Source: Acidobacteriota bacterium (GTDB lineage: Bacteria > Acidobacteriota > Thermoanaerobaculia > UBA5066). Taken from it: a stretch of 64,000 nucleotides of DNA. The stretch spans positions 372,001 to 436,000 of the forward strand of contig JADJVE010000003.1 of NCBI GenBank assembly GCA_016716715.1, in the 5' to 3' direction. Made by a program: the position numbers and the translations under genes. The notes below the pieces were generated by a model. The model saw only the letters and a program-made list of their open reading frames with translations. It was not told the origin of the DNA and made no database searches. Shown in pieces: positions 37,500-45,814 of the stretch; position 1 is the first letter of the stretch; the number at the start of each line of letters is the position of its first letter.

Positions 37500-38374
37500 T
37501 CACTTTCCGTTCTTCTCGAAGGGGTACTTCTGGAGCGCGAGGGCCGCGCCCGTGGGGTCGACGACGATCGCGAGGCTGCCGTCGCGGAGATCCGCGCGCG
37601 GCGCGAGGACGATCCGGCCGCCGAGCGACTTCGCCTTCTCGGCGGCTGCGCCGGCGTCCGCGACCTTGACGTAGGGGAGCCAGTTCGAGTTCAGCTCCTT
37701 CCACGGCGTCACGTAAAGCCCCGCACGATTTTTCCCGCCCTTCCCGAGCACGAAATAGGGGAAGTCGACGCCGGCGATGCCCGCGTCGAGCGGCTTGGCG
37801 TCGTACCCGAGAACGTCCCGGTAGAACGCCATCGCGGCAGGCGCGTCCTTGGCCATGTGCTCGATCCACAGGAAGCGGCCGTCCGCGGGCGGAGCGTCCG
37901 GTGGATCGCCTCTTGCGATGTGGATCAGGCCCAGCAGGGCGCGCTGGGGATCCGTGACGACGGCCGCGCGCGCGAGGCCCGCGACGTCGAGCGGCGCTTT
38001 CAGGACGGCGCCGCCCTTCGTCTTGAAGGCGGCGGCCGCGGCGTCGACGTCCGGAACCGAGACGTAGCCGAGCCAGGTGGACTCGGGCAGGTCCGACTTG
38101 CGGGCCGACATGTCCACGATGCCGCCGATCGGCTGGCCCTTCTCGCGGATCACCTTGTAGGGATTCTCGCGCCCGGCGAGGGCTCGAACGTCCAGCCGAA
38201 GAGGCCGCCGTAGTACTTCTCCGCGGCCGCCGCGTCGTTCGTGAGGAGGTCGAACCACACGAACTTTCCGGCCAGCTGCGGCCGAACGGCCGCGGGCCCC
38301 GACGCGGGCCCGGCCACGAGCGCGGCCCCGAGAAGCAGCGAGAGCATGCCGGTTGCGAGGAGGATCTTCTTCAT
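37500..38374 (-). CDS. Secreted VOC (glyoxalase-fold) protein, frameshifted
   Basis: The N-terminal part starts at ATG 38374 with a signal peptide (KKILLATGMLSLLLGAALVAG) and the first VOC half-domain (GKFVWFDLLTNDAAAAEKYYGGLFGWTFEPSPG). It then hits a stop. The adjoining frame continues RENPYKVIREKGQPIGGIVD, TWLGYVSVPDVDAAAAAF and a second VOC domain (FLWIEHMAKDAPAAMAFYRD to LALQKYPFE). One missing base near 38170-38178, in a GC run (GCGCCCGGCGAG), restores a ~291-residue two-domain protein. The nominal ORF start at 38399 is a shadow. VOC proteins include dioxygenases, glyoxalases and resistance proteins; the activity is unassigned. Confidence 0.75.
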
Positions 38375-38414
38375 TGAAACCTCCGATGTCGACGGACACG
38401 ATACCAGCGGCCCG

Positions 38415-38442
38415 CCCTCTTCACCTTCTAAGAGAATCTTCC
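38415..38442 (-). repeat. AT-rich dispersed repeat, copy 6 (supplies a stop codon)
   Basis: On the minus strand it reads GAAGATTCTCTTAGAAGGTG then AAGAGGG, close to consensus. The TAG stop of the upstream hydrolase gene is inside it, so the hydrolase's last residues come from the repeat. Confidence 0.65.
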
Positions 38443-39117
38443 GAGAAACTCTCTCACATCCGCGAACGACGCGGACGGCACGCGGTGGCCCCCGTCGTAC
38501 ATCCGGTGCTCCGCCGAGCGGAACCGCGTCGCGAGAATTTCCTTGTACGGCGCGATGCGCGAGGCGGGGTAGTACGGGTCGTGGTTCGTCGAGACGTGGA
38601 GGACGTCGACCGCGCGCGAGGCTTCGGTCGGCTCGCCCGGGCCGGTCCACTCGCCGGGCACGCCGCCGCAGAACGCGAGGACCGCGGAGAACGAGAGCCC
38701 GTCCGGCGGAGCCGCGGCCAGCCGGTAGTTGAACGAGCACGGCTGGCTGAAGCCCGCGAGGACCGTGCGCGCGCGGTCGCCGCCGTTCGCTGCGGCCCAT
38801 GCGAGCGCGGCGAGGACGGCGCGGCGGTGGACGAGCCGGTTGTCCTCGGCGCGCGGCGAGACGCCCCAGTGGAAGCCCCGCTTCGGTTCGGGGTCGTCGA
38901 GGCCCGAAAGGAGCGTCGAGTGCGGACCCTGGAGCGACAGCACGAGGAAGGACGGCGGCGCCGCCTTCGCGAGGACGGCGAGGAGCGACTCGGCGTCCAT
39001 CCCGTAGCCGTGCATCCCGAGGAGGACGGGCGCGGGGCCCGGGCCCTCCTCCGGCCGGCGCGCGAGGAGGCGCAGAGGAACCTCAACTGACAGGAACGCC
39101 TCGACTTCGCGGGACAC
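38428..39117 (-). CDS. Alpha/beta-hydrolase (phospholipase/carboxylesterase type)
   Basis: A 229-residue single-domain hydrolase of the YpfH/phospholipase-carboxylesterase kind. It shows PVLLGMHGYGMDAESLL (oxyanion region), nucleophile elbow LAGFSQPCSF (Ser in GFSQP), the acid in STNHDPYYP and the His in YDGGHRVPSASF. The C terminus, REFLGRFS, ends within a dispersed repeat. The ATG at 39117 is 62 bases from the divergent ABC ATPase gene. Substrate unknown. Confidence 0.83.
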   Translation of the reverse strand: MSREVEAFLSVEVPLRLLARRPEEGPGPAPVLLGMHGYGMDAESLLAVLAKAAPPSFLVLSLQGPHSTLLSGLDDPEPKRGFHWGVSPRAEDNRLVHRRAVLAALAWAAANGGDRARTVLAGFSQPCSFNYRLAAAPPDGLSFSAVLAFCGGVPGEWTGPGEPTEASRAVDVLHVSTNHDPYYPASRIAPYKEILATRFRSAEHRMYDGGHRVPSASFADVREFLGRFS

Positions 39118-39179
39118 CGGGCCTCCTCCGGGAACAACCTGCCCCCCTTTCGCGTATCAGGGGGCGTGGGAATGTTGTC

Positions 39180-40136
39180 ATGACGGCCGCCATCGAGGTC
39201 CGGGGGCTCCGGAAGACGTACCGTCCCGCGTTCGGCGGGCGCTCGATCGACGCGCTCGCGGGGATCGACCTTGCCGTCCAGCCGGGAGAGCTCTTCGGCC
39301 TTCTCGGCCCGAACGGGGCCGGGAAGACGACGACCGTCAAGATCCTCCTCGGCCTCACGCACGCGACGTCGGGCGAGGCGTCGCTCCTCGGCCTGCCCGC
39401 GAGCGACCCCGAGAGCCGGCGCCGCGTCGGCTACCTGCCGGAGGGACACCGTTTTCCCGGCTATCTCACGGCCCGCCAGACGCTGTCGGTCTTCGGCCGC
39501 ATGTCCGGCGTCGACCACGCGACGCTCAAGGCGCGCATCCCGGGCCTCCTCGAGCGCGTGAAGCTCGCGGACTGGATCGACGTAAAGGTCAAGAAGTTCT
39601 CCAAGGGCATGACGCAGCGCCTTGGCCTTGCCTCCGCGCTCGTGCACGACCCCGAGGTCCTCCTCCTGGACGAGCCGACGGACGGCGTCGATCCCGTGGG
39701 GCGGCGCGAGATCCGCGACCTCCTGCGCGCCGAGGCGGCAAAGGGCCGCGCCGTTCTCCTCAACTCCCACCTCCTCTCCGAGATCGAGCTCACGTGCGAC
39801 CGCGTGGCGGTGCTGCGCAAGGGCAAGGTCGCGGCGATGGGGACGGTCGAAGAGCTGACAAGAAAGAAAGAAGAGAAGATTTCTTCGAATGGTTATCGGT
39901 TCGTGGCGTCCCCGCTTTCCGAGGAACTGATCGCCGACTTCCGGGCTCTCGGTGCGGGGGCGGAGCGCGTGAACGGGCACGTTCGGCTCACCGCCCGCGA
40001 TGCGGCGCACCTCAACGAGCTCGTCGATGCGACGCGCGCCCGCGGCGCGCTCCTGACGGAGCTCACTCCGGAGAAATCGTCCCTGGAAGACGTGTTCGTG
40101 GATCTCGTCAAGGCAACGCCGGAGCAGACGCAATGA
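39180..40136 (+). CDS. ABC-2 type exporter ATP-binding protein
   Basis: A 318-residue ATPase of the CcmA/drug-exporter class. Walker A GPNGAGKTTT (43-52), signature KKFSKGMTQRLGLASAL, Walker B VLLLDEPTDGVDP and switch His in LNSHLLSEIE are intact. A ~80-residue C-terminal domain follows. The segment RKKEEKISSNGY between the ATPase core and this domain is encoded by a copy of the dispersed repeat. The stop overlaps the permease start (ATGA). The pair is a typical two-gene ABC-2 exporter; the substrate is unknown. Confidence 0.92.
   Translation: MTAAIEVRGLRKTYRPAFGGRSIDALAGIDLAVQPGELFGLLGPNGAGKTTTVKILLGLTHATSGEASLLGLPASDPESRRRVGYLPEGHRFPGYLTARQTLSVFGRMSGVDHATLKARIPGLLERVKLADWIDVKVKKFSKGMTQRLGLASALVHDPEVLLLDEPTDGVDPVGRREIRDLLRAEAAKGRAVLLNSHLLSEIELTCDRVAVLRKGKVAAMGTVEELTRKKEEKISSNGYRFVASPLSEELIADFRALGAGAERVNGHVRLTARDAAHLNELVDATRARGALLTELTPEKSSLEDVFVDLVKATPEQTQ
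39871..39894 (+). repeat. AT-rich dispersed repeat, copy 7 (in ABC ATPase gene)
   Basis: AAGAGAAGATTTCTTCGAAT, preceded by a purine lead (AGAAAGAAAG). It is in sense orientation and encodes EEKISSN at a domain boundary, where an insertion would be tolerated. Confidence 0.55.
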
Positions 40137-40987
40137 GAGCGCTCGCCGCCAACATCGAAGAGGTCTTCCGCGAAGCGGCCGCGCGCTGGACGCTGCTCGC
40201 GTACTTCGCGCTGTCGTCGCTCTTCATCCTCCTCTTCGCCGTCGCCGTGAACCTCGACGTCGTGAACGGCGCGCTCGCGGGCGCGAAGATCTTCGGCGCG
40301 GACGTCCACATGGGCCGTCAGTCCGTGGATCTCGACAAGCTCGTCCTCGGCTTCGAGTCCGGCTTCGCGGGCTTCCTCTACGTGGTCGGGACGTTCCTCG
40401 CGATTTTCGCCACCGCGCACCTCGTGCCACGCCTGATGGAAAAAGGCACGGTCGACCTCTACCTCTCGCGCCCGGTCGGGCGCGTGCCCCTGCTTCTCTC
40501 GCGCTATCTCGGCGGCGTCCTCCTCTCGGCGTCGAACCTCCTCTACCTTCTCGGGTCGATGTGGCTGCTCGTGATCTGGAAGACGCGACTCGTCCACCCG
40601 CGCTTCCTCTTCGCGGCCGGGATCATCCTGTTCGGCATCGCGGCTCTCATGGCGTTTGCGTTCCTCATCGGGACTCTCACGTCGTCGACGGCCGTTTCCA
40701 TCATGGCGACGTTCGCCGTCTTCTTCCTCTCGGCCATCCTCTCGAACCACGACCGCATCGCGGCCGCGATGTCGTACGAGTGGGCCGCGCAGCTCGTCCA
40801 CGGTCTCTACTGGGTGTTCCCGAAGACGGCCGAGCTCGGCACGGCCGTCGTGGCCCTCGTCATGGGCGACCAGGGCCCGGCGCGGATCCAGAAGGCCCTT
40901 GCCCTCCAGCCGTTCCTCACGACCGGCGCGTTCGGCGCCGGCTGCCTCACTCTCGCGTGCCTCCGTTTCCGGAGAAAGGACTTCTGA
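40133..40987 (+). CDS. ABC-2 type permease
   Basis: A 284-residue inner-membrane protein with six predicted helices in ABC-2 arrangement: one near residues 20-42, then clusters from ~75 to 275. A loop LMEKGTVDLYLSRPVGRVPLLLSRYLGG contains the conserved 'E.G..(D/E)..L..P' coupling region of this family. It starts at ATG 40133 overlapping the ATPase stop and is followed after two bases by the gene for a secreted protein. Confidence 0.88.
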   Translation: MRALAANIEEVFREAAARWTLLAYFALSSLFILLFAVAVNLDVVNGALAGAKIFGADVHMGRQSVDLDKLVLGFESGFAGFLYVVGTFLAIFATAHLVPRLMEKGTVDLYLSRPVGRVPLLLSRYLGGVLLSASNLLYLLGSMWLLVIWKTRLVHPRFLFAAGIILFGIAALMAFAFLIGTLTSSTAVSIMATFAVFFLSAILSNHDRIAAAMSYEWAAQLVHGLYWVFPKTAELGTAVVALVMGDQGPARIQKALALQPFLTTGAFGAGCLTLACLRFRRKDF

Positions 40988-40989
40988 CC

Positions 40990-42033
40990 ATGAAGCGACT
41001 CGCCGCCTCCTCCGCCGCCCTCGCCTTTGCCGCCGCGCTCGCGCTCCCGGCCGCCGCGGCCACCGACAGCGCCCTCGCGCTCGTTCCGGCCGACGCGACC
41101 TCCGTGGGCGTCATCCACGTCGCGGACCTGCGCACGAGCCCGCTCGCCGCGCGCGTCTTCTCCGACACGGACAGGCTCACGGTGGACGGCGACGCCGCGC
41201 ACTTCCTCGCCGAGGCGCGCCTGAACCCGAAGGAAGACGTCGACACGGTCGTCGCGGCCGGCTCGCCGAAGAGCGCCGGCGGCGCCGCCGGATGGGGCCT
41301 CGTCCTCTTCGAGGGCCGTTTCGATCCGGCGGCCCTCTCGGCCGCGATCGCCGAGCGCGGCGCGGTGAAGAAGTCCACGCCCGCGGGCGACTACTTCCTC
41401 CTTCCCGACAAGGGCCAGAACGGCGCGCGGCACGAGCAGGGCGCGATCGCGTTCGCGAGCAACCACCTCGTCATCGCGGGCAACGAGGCGTCCGTCGTCG
41501 CGGCGCTCGCTCAGCGGAGCGCGGGCGGCACGGCATTCCGCTCGGGCGCGGGTCTCGGGCGCCACCTCGGCCGCATCGACTCCGGCGCGTCGGCGTGGGC
41601 GCTCGTGGACGTCACGCGCCTCCCGGTCGGAGAGAAGGCGAAGACCTTCCACGCGTCCGGCACGCTGAACGGCAAGGAGTTCGACGTGAAGGCGCAGTCC
41701 GGGCCGCAGGACGCGGCCATGTCGCTCGTGTCTTCCATGAAGAACGTCTCGCTCCTCGCGCTGCAGGCGACCGCCAAGGGCGACGCGCTGAAGCTGAGCG
41801 CGACGGGCGTCGCGAGCGACGAGGAGACGGCCGGCCTCATGGAGGACGCGCTCCGCGGCGTCCTCGCCGCCTGGCGCCTCGCGGCGCAGGACAAGTCGCC
41901 GGACACGGTGGCCGTCCTCCGCAAGTTCACCGTCACGCGCGACAAGGCGACGGTCTCGATCAACGGCACGCTCCCCGGCGCCACCGTCCGCGCGATGGCC
42001 GAGAAGAAACACGCGAAGGCGCAGGTCGACTGA
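40990..42033 (+). CDS. Secreted DUF3352-like protein, unknown
   Basis: A 347-residue protein with a clear signal peptide (KRLAASSAALAFAAALALPAAA). The mature part opens ALALVPADATSVGVIHVADLRTSPL, a pattern seen in bacterial proteins that report 'LVPADAxxVxxVDVxxLRxSPL' (DUF3352-like). Alternating beta strands follow, and it ends NGTLPGATVRAMAEKKHAKA. It follows the ABC-2 permease by two bases and precedes a terminator, so it is the last gene of that operon. The function is unknown. Confidence 0.7.
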   Translation: MKRLAASSAALAFAAALALPAAAATDSALALVPADATSVGVIHVADLRTSPLAARVFSDTDRLTVDGDAAHFLAEARLNPKEDVDTVVAAGSPKSAGGAAGWGLVLFEGRFDPAALSAAIAERGAVKKSTPAGDYFLLPDKGQNGARHEQGAIAFASNHLVIAGNEASVVAALAQRSAGGTAFRSGAGLGRHLGRIDSGASAWALVDVTRLPVGEKAKTFHASGTLNGKEFDVKAQSGPQDAAMSLVSSMKNVSLLALQATAKGDALKLSATGVASDEETAGLMEDALRGVLAAWRLAAQDKSPDTVAVLRKFTVTRDKATVSINGTLPGATVRAMAEKKHAKAQVD

Positions 42034-42058
42034 ACCGATTTCGTCGCAGAACTTCCGA

Positions 42059-42092
42059 GACGGGCGCTTCGGCGCCCGTTTTCTTCTTTGTT
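42059..42092 (+). terminator. Rho-independent terminator
   Basis: A perfect 8-bp stem ACGGGCGC / GCGCCCGT closed by a TTCG tetraloop is followed by TTTTCTTCTTTGTT. It lies 26 bases after the stop of the ABC-2 operon and just before the radical SAM gene. It is the clearest intrinsic terminator in the window. Confidence 0.92.
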
Positions 42093-42103
42093 AGGATCTC
42101 TCG

Positions 42104-43177
42104 GTGAGCGCGGTCTTCTCGATCGAACAGTTCCTCCAGGTGCACGAAGGGCAGGTTTACAACCCGCTCACGGACCGCACGCTCAAGGCCGGAGAGCCGG
42201 GATTCGCCGAGGTGAAAGCGCTCGCCGCGCGGCCGCCGATCCCGACGTCCGTCCCGCCGGAAACCGAGCGGCTGCTCGCCGACGGCGGCTGGCTCGTCGC
42301 GAACGGCGCGGACGCGTCGCGCTTCCGCCTCAAGTACGTCTCGCTCGAAGGCCACACGGTCTGCAACCAGGCCTGCTACTTCTGCCCCGTCTCGATCGCG
42401 CCGCGCGCCCCGCACGCGATGCCGATGGAGATGTACGAGCGCATCGCGGGCGAGCTCGCCGCCTACCGCGACACGCTCGAAGGCGTCTTCATGATCAATT
42501 ACAACGAGCCGACGGCGGACCCGCGCTTCCTCGAGCAGGTGAAGGTCCTGAAGAAGAACGGCCTGCCCGCCGCCGTCCTCACGAACGGCTGGGGGCTCAC
42601 GCCCGAGCGCGTCGACGCGCTCCTCGAGATGGGCGGCCTCCGGTACCTGTCGATCAACCTCTCGACGCTCGACCGCGAGCGTTACGCGAAGGACCGCGGG
42701 GCGGACCATTTGCCGATCGTCCTCAGGAACCTCGAGTACGTGAAGGACAAGCCCGTCGCCAAGGAGATGGTCGTCGTCGTCCTCGGCCGCGGCGACGCCG
42801 TGCACAAGCAGGACTTCGAGGACATCAAGGCACGCTACGCCGGGACGCGCTTCGAGGTGCGGACGTACGAGGTCATGGACCGCGCGGGCCATCTCGATCT
42901 CGGCCTCAAGCCCGAGGCGCCCATCGCGCGCCTCCGCGGCTGCGAGAACGTCGGCTCGCGGCCGCTCCAGCACCTCCACATCACGCCGCACGGAGAGTGC
43001 GTCCTCTGCTGCGAGGACTACGACGAGCGCTACGTCGTGGGCGACCTGACGAAGTCGAGCGTCGCCGAGGTGTTGCGCGGCCCCGAGATCGCGCGCCTCC
43101 GCCGGTGGAGCTACGGCCTCGAGGACGCTCCGGATGACTTCATCTGTCGGAAGTGCATCTACGCCCTGAAGGGCTGA
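42104..43177 (+). CDS. Radical SAM/SPASM protein
   Basis: A 357-residue enzyme. The radical SAM cluster motif is CNQACYFCP (CxxxCxxC) at ~86-93. It is followed by LEGVFMINYNEPTADPRFLE and a TIM-barrel pattern (AAVLTNGWGLTPERVDALLEMG, LRYLSINLSTLD). The C-terminal SPASM-like auxiliary-cluster region has CENVG, CVLCCEDYDERYVVGDL and CRKC. It starts with GTG at 42104, 12 bases after the terminator. SPASM enzymes often modify peptides, but no precursor-like ORF is apparent beside it, so the substrate is open. Confidence 0.88.
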   Translation: MSAVFSIEQFLQVHEGQVYNPLTDRTLKAGEPGFAEVKALAARPPIPTSVPPETERLLADGGWLVANGADASRFRLKYVSLEGHTVCNQACYFCPVSIAPRAPHAMPMEMYERIAGELAAYRDTLEGVFMINYNEPTADPRFLEQVKVLKKNGLPAAVLTNGWGLTPERVDALLEMGGLRYLSINLSTLDRERYAKDRGADHLPIVLRNLEYVKDKPVAKEMVVVVLGRGDAVHKQDFEDIKARYAGTRFEVRTYEVMDRAGHLDLGLKPEAPIARLRGCENVGSRPLQHLHITPHGECVLCCEDYDERYVVGDLTKSSVAEVLRGPEIARLRRWSYGLEDAPDDFICRKCIYALKG

Positions 43178-43205
43178 GCGTCCTCGACCGTAAGGGCCGT
43201 CTCCT

Positions 43206-44219
43206 TTATTCCCCCGGAACCACCTGCCAGGTCTTGTCCGGGTTGAAGCGGTCCATGGTCTTGAACGCCTCGAGCGTTTTCTCCCCGAAGTCCTTCTGGT
43301 AGACGACGCCCGTGTGGCTGACGATGAACGTCTTCACACCGGTGACCGCGTAGTCCGCGGGGGCCGCCACGAGCGCGAAGCCGCCGATCATCACGCCCTT
43401 CACGACGTAGTCCATCGCGCCCATCGGCGCCGCCGGGCCCTGGCCCTTCAGGATCTTGAAGTAGTAGCCGTGGAAGGGCTTCATCTTGTCGGTGTAACCC
43501 TCGGCGATGAACTGCGCGATGTTCTCGCCGACCGGCCCTTCCCACTTCCCGTCCGCGGTCTTCCACGCGAGGCCGTCCTGCCTGCCCGGCGTCGAGATCG
43601 TGCGCTGCGCGTACTGGTTCACGCGCGAGCCGTCCCGCTTCTTCGAGGCGTACTCGTGCTGCGCTTCGACGTATCCGCGGCAGAACTGGATCGCGTCCAG
43701 CTCGTTGCCGCCGATGCGGCGGTAGAGCATCTCCTGCCGGCCCGCTTTCGTGTCAAACCGCCAGCCCTTCGGCCCCCGCACGAGCGGGACCGGCGAGGGC
43801 CAGTCCTCGTCGCCGACGAACAGGGTCGCGCGGCCCGCGTTCTTCGGATCGATCTCGACGTGGTGCTTCGCAAGGCCCTGCCGGGCGAACGCGCCGGCCG
43901 TGTTCCTGTCCTGAACCGGGTCCTCGGTGGAGAAGAGGTCGGCGCCGTCCGGACCGAGGATCTCGGTGAGGGCCGGGACGTCGAACCGCGCGGCCGCGGA
44001 GATCAGCGCCTCGGCGGCGGCCTTCGGCGAAGAGAAACTCTTCTGCGAAGAGGAAGACGAGGGAGAAGAAGAGGATTTCTCAGAAGGTGAAGAGGGTTCG
44101 GGCGCGCCCGACGCGAATCGCGCCGAGCCCAGAGCGAAGACGATGGCGGCCAGGACCCAACCGCGCGCAGCGCGCGGGATCATTCGAAGAAATCCGCGGA
44201 CGTTCTTCATCGTGTTCAT
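43206..44219 (-). CDS. DUF2950 protein
   Basis: A 337-residue exported protein: signal peptide (WVLAAIVFALGSARFASG), a Ser-rich linker, then the DUF2950 domain (~75-335). The domain shows AAAEALISAAARFDVPALTEILGPDG, GWRFDTKAGRQEMLYRRIGGNELDAI, FHGYYFKILKGQGPAAPMG and a GVKTFIVSHTGVVYQKDFG end. The linker (SSPSEKSSSSPSSSSSQKSF) is encoded by one or two copies of the dispersed repeat. GGAGGTGAGGAG precedes the ATG. DUF2950 and DUF3300 genes are known neighbours; their function is unknown. Confidence 0.9.
   Translation of the reverse strand: MNTMKNVRGFLRMIPRAARGWVLAAIVFALGSARFASGAPEPSSPSEKSSSSPSSSSSQKSFSSPKAAAEALISAAARFDVPALTEILGPDGADLFSTEDPVQDRNTAGAFARQGLAKHHVEIDPKNAGRATLFVGDEDWPSPVPLVRGPKGWRFDTKAGRQEMLYRRIGGNELDAIQFCRGYVEAQHEYASKKRDGSRVNQYAQRTISTPGRQDGLAWKTADGKWEGPVGENIAQFIAEGYTDKMKPFHGYYFKILKGQGPAAPMGAMDYVVKGVMIGGFALVAAPADYAVTGVKTFIVSHTGVVYQKDFGEKTLEAFKTMDRFNPDKTWQVVPGE
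44063..44097 (+). repeat. AT-rich dispersed repeat, copy 8 (Ser-rich linker of DUF2950 protein)
   Basis: A long good copy: purine lead GAGAAGAAGAG then GATTTCTCAGAAGGTGAAGA and GGG. It is antisense to the host gene, translated as SSPSEKSSSSPSS. A degenerate partner (GAAGAGAAACTCTTCTGCGA) precedes it at ~44030. Confidence 0.7.
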
Positions 44220-44223
44220 CTCC

Positions 44224-45549
44224 TCACCTCCGCCCGCCGCCGCCGCGCCCGCCGCCGCCGCCGCCTCGTGAGCCGCCGCCGCCGCCGCCGCGCGAGCTCA
44301 TGCTCGACGAGCCGCGGGAGCTGCTCGAGCGCGCGCTGCTGCCGCTGTAGCCGCCGGAGCCTCCGCCGAAACTGCCTCCTCCCCTCGATGACGAGCCGCC
44401 GCCGCCCATGTCGCGGCCGCCGATACTGTCTCCGCCGCGGCTTCCGCCGCCCGACGAGCGATTGCTCGCGCTCGGGCTCGAGCCCCCGCCGCGGTTCCCG
44501 CCGCCCGAGGACATGTTGCCCGCGCTCGGCGAGCCGCCGCGGTTCCCCGCGCCGCCCGAGGCGCGGTTGCTCGCGCTCGGCGACCCGCCCGCCCGGCTGT
44601 TCTGCTGGCCGCGCGTCTGGCCGCCGTACTTGTTCGCCGTCGCCTTGTTTCCGTACGGCGTGCCGCCGCGGTGAGAGGCGTTGTGATTCCAGTTGCCTCC
44701 GCCGCCCTGGCCGCGGTTTCCGCCGTTGATGTTCGTGTTGCGGTTGAAGTTGTTGTTGACGTTGACGTTGACGTTGCCGCCGCCCCAGCCGCAGCCGCAG
44801 CACGAGCCGCCCCAGAACGCGGCGCCGATCATGACGCCCGCCGTGAAGGTGAAGAACGCGGCACCCGCCGTGTAGGGCGGGTAGTAAACGGGCGGGTACG
44901 GGTAGACCGGCGGCGGGTAGACGTACGTCGGGTTGTACGAGGGCACGTAGATGACCTCGGGGTTCGAGGACTGGACGACGATGACTTCCTTCGTCTCGAT
45001 GACCTTCGTCTCGACCTTCATCTGCTCGTTCGACGCGAGCGCGCCCTTGTCCTTCGCCTTCTTCCTCATCCTCTGGCAGGCGTCCATGACGTCCTTCTGC
45101 TGGTCGAGGAAGGCGTTGCCGAGGTCCGTCGTCCACTGGATGTCGTCCGCGAGCCGCTTGACGGCCTCCGGGACGGCCGCCATCGACTGCACCGCGGGAT
45201 CCCACGGCTGCTTGGCGACGGCGTCCGCGAGCGCCTTGTCCTTCAGGTCCTTGTTCTTCGCCATCCACTGCTGGAGCTGAATGAGCTCGAGCGGGTACGT
45301 CGAAGACGCGAGGACCATCGCGAGGAGATCGTCCGGATAAAGGGCGATCGGCGCGACGAGCGAGTCGATCTGGTCGGCCGTGAGCGGCGGATCGTCGGCT
45401 TCGGCCGCGGCGGCCGGTGCCGCCGGCGGAGTCGCCGACTGGGCCAGAAGAATCCCTTCGCCCGGCACGAGAAGGACCGCGCAGGCGATCGCGATGGCGC
45501 TCCGCCAGGCACGGCCCGGGACACCGATTGAGTTCGTCTGTCGTTTCAT
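44224..45549 (-). CDS. DUF3300 protein with Gly/Ser-rich tail
   Basis: A 441-residue exported protein. After the signal peptide (AIAIACAVLLVPGEGILLA) comes the DUF3300 domain: LTADQIDSLVAPIALYPDDL, LAMVLASSTYPLELIQLQQW and WDPAVQSMAAVPEAVKRLAD. A PY-rich stretch follows (VIYVPSYNPTYVYPPPVYPY), then a hydrophobic Gly patch (AAFFTFTAGVMIGAAFWGG, GSCCGCGWGGG). The last ~200 residues are low-complexity Asn, Gly, Ser and Arg. It starts at ATG 45549; the DUF2950 gene follows within four bases. Confidence 0.9.
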   Translation of the reverse strand: MKRQTNSIGVPGRAWRSAIAIACAVLLVPGEGILLAQSATPPAAPAAAAEADDPPLTADQIDSLVAPIALYPDDLLAMVLASSTYPLELIQLQQWMAKNKDLKDKALADAVAKQPWDPAVQSMAAVPEAVKRLADDIQWTTDLGNAFLDQQKDVMDACQRMRKKAKDKGALASNEQMKVETKVIETKEVIVVQSSNPEVIYVPSYNPTYVYPPPVYPYPPVYYPPYTAGAAFFTFTAGVMIGAAFWGGSCCGCGWGGGNVNVNVNNNFNRNTNINGGNRGQGGGGNWNHNASHRGGTPYGNKATANKYGGQTRGQQNSRAGGSPSASNRASGGAGNRGGSPSAGNMSSGGGNRGGGSSPSASNRSSGGGSRGGDSIGGRDMGGGGSSSRGGGSFGGGSGGYSGSSARSSSSRGSSSMSSRGGGGGGSRGGGGGGRGGGGRR

Positions 45550-45588
45550 GGTGCGCCCACTCCTGCTGTTGGGAAGATGGCTGGCGGA

Positions 45589-45618
45589 ATCATACCTGTG
45601 GAGCGAATGTGCGCATCG
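45589..45618 (-). promoter_or_regulatory. Candidate sigma-70-type promoter for the DUF3300-DUF2950 genes
   Basis: A near-consensus -10 box TATGAT (45594-45589) lies 40 bases before the DUF3300 start codon. A recognisable -35 box is lacking at the expected distance, so it would be a weak or activator-dependent promoter. Confidence 0.35.
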
Positions 45619-45640
45619 CGCTGCGGCCTTGCCTCTCCGG

Positions 45641-45656
45641 TGGCGGCATGCCGCCA
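45641..45656. promoter_or_regulatory. Perfect 16-bp palindrome in the DUF3300/aspA divergent region
   Basis: TGGCGGCATGCCGCCA is a perfect palindrome midway between two divergent transcription units, about 45 bases upstream of the candidate minus-strand -10 box. It could be a dimeric regulator's operator. The 266-base region 45550-45814 otherwise holds no gene. Confidence 0.4.
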
Positions 45657-45814
45657 TCCCTGACGGCGGATCGCCAAGAGGGGCTTGGGCAAGGGTCCTT
45701 CACCGGAGCGGCGCATCCGCAAGTGAAGGCCGGAGAAAGACTTCTTGAAAGATGATCGGCTCCGGGCGCTGGCACCGCCTTCGCTCTCAGCGGGGCCAGG
45801 CTTCAGGAGGATCT

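Noticed and set aside
42093..43205. Short ORFs beside the radical SAM gene as peptide precursors
   Set aside because: No short frame with its own ribosome site and Cys/Gly-rich core was found on either side.
43178..43205. Weak hairpin between the convergent radical SAM and DUF2950 genes
   Set aside because: The stem is short and mismatched; only a TTTATT stretch suggests termination.
45720..45760. GAAAGACTTCTTGAAAGATGA, a possible thirteenth repeat copy upstream of aspA
   Set aside because: It lacks the GAAGGTGAA half and needs several mismatches, so it was not counted.
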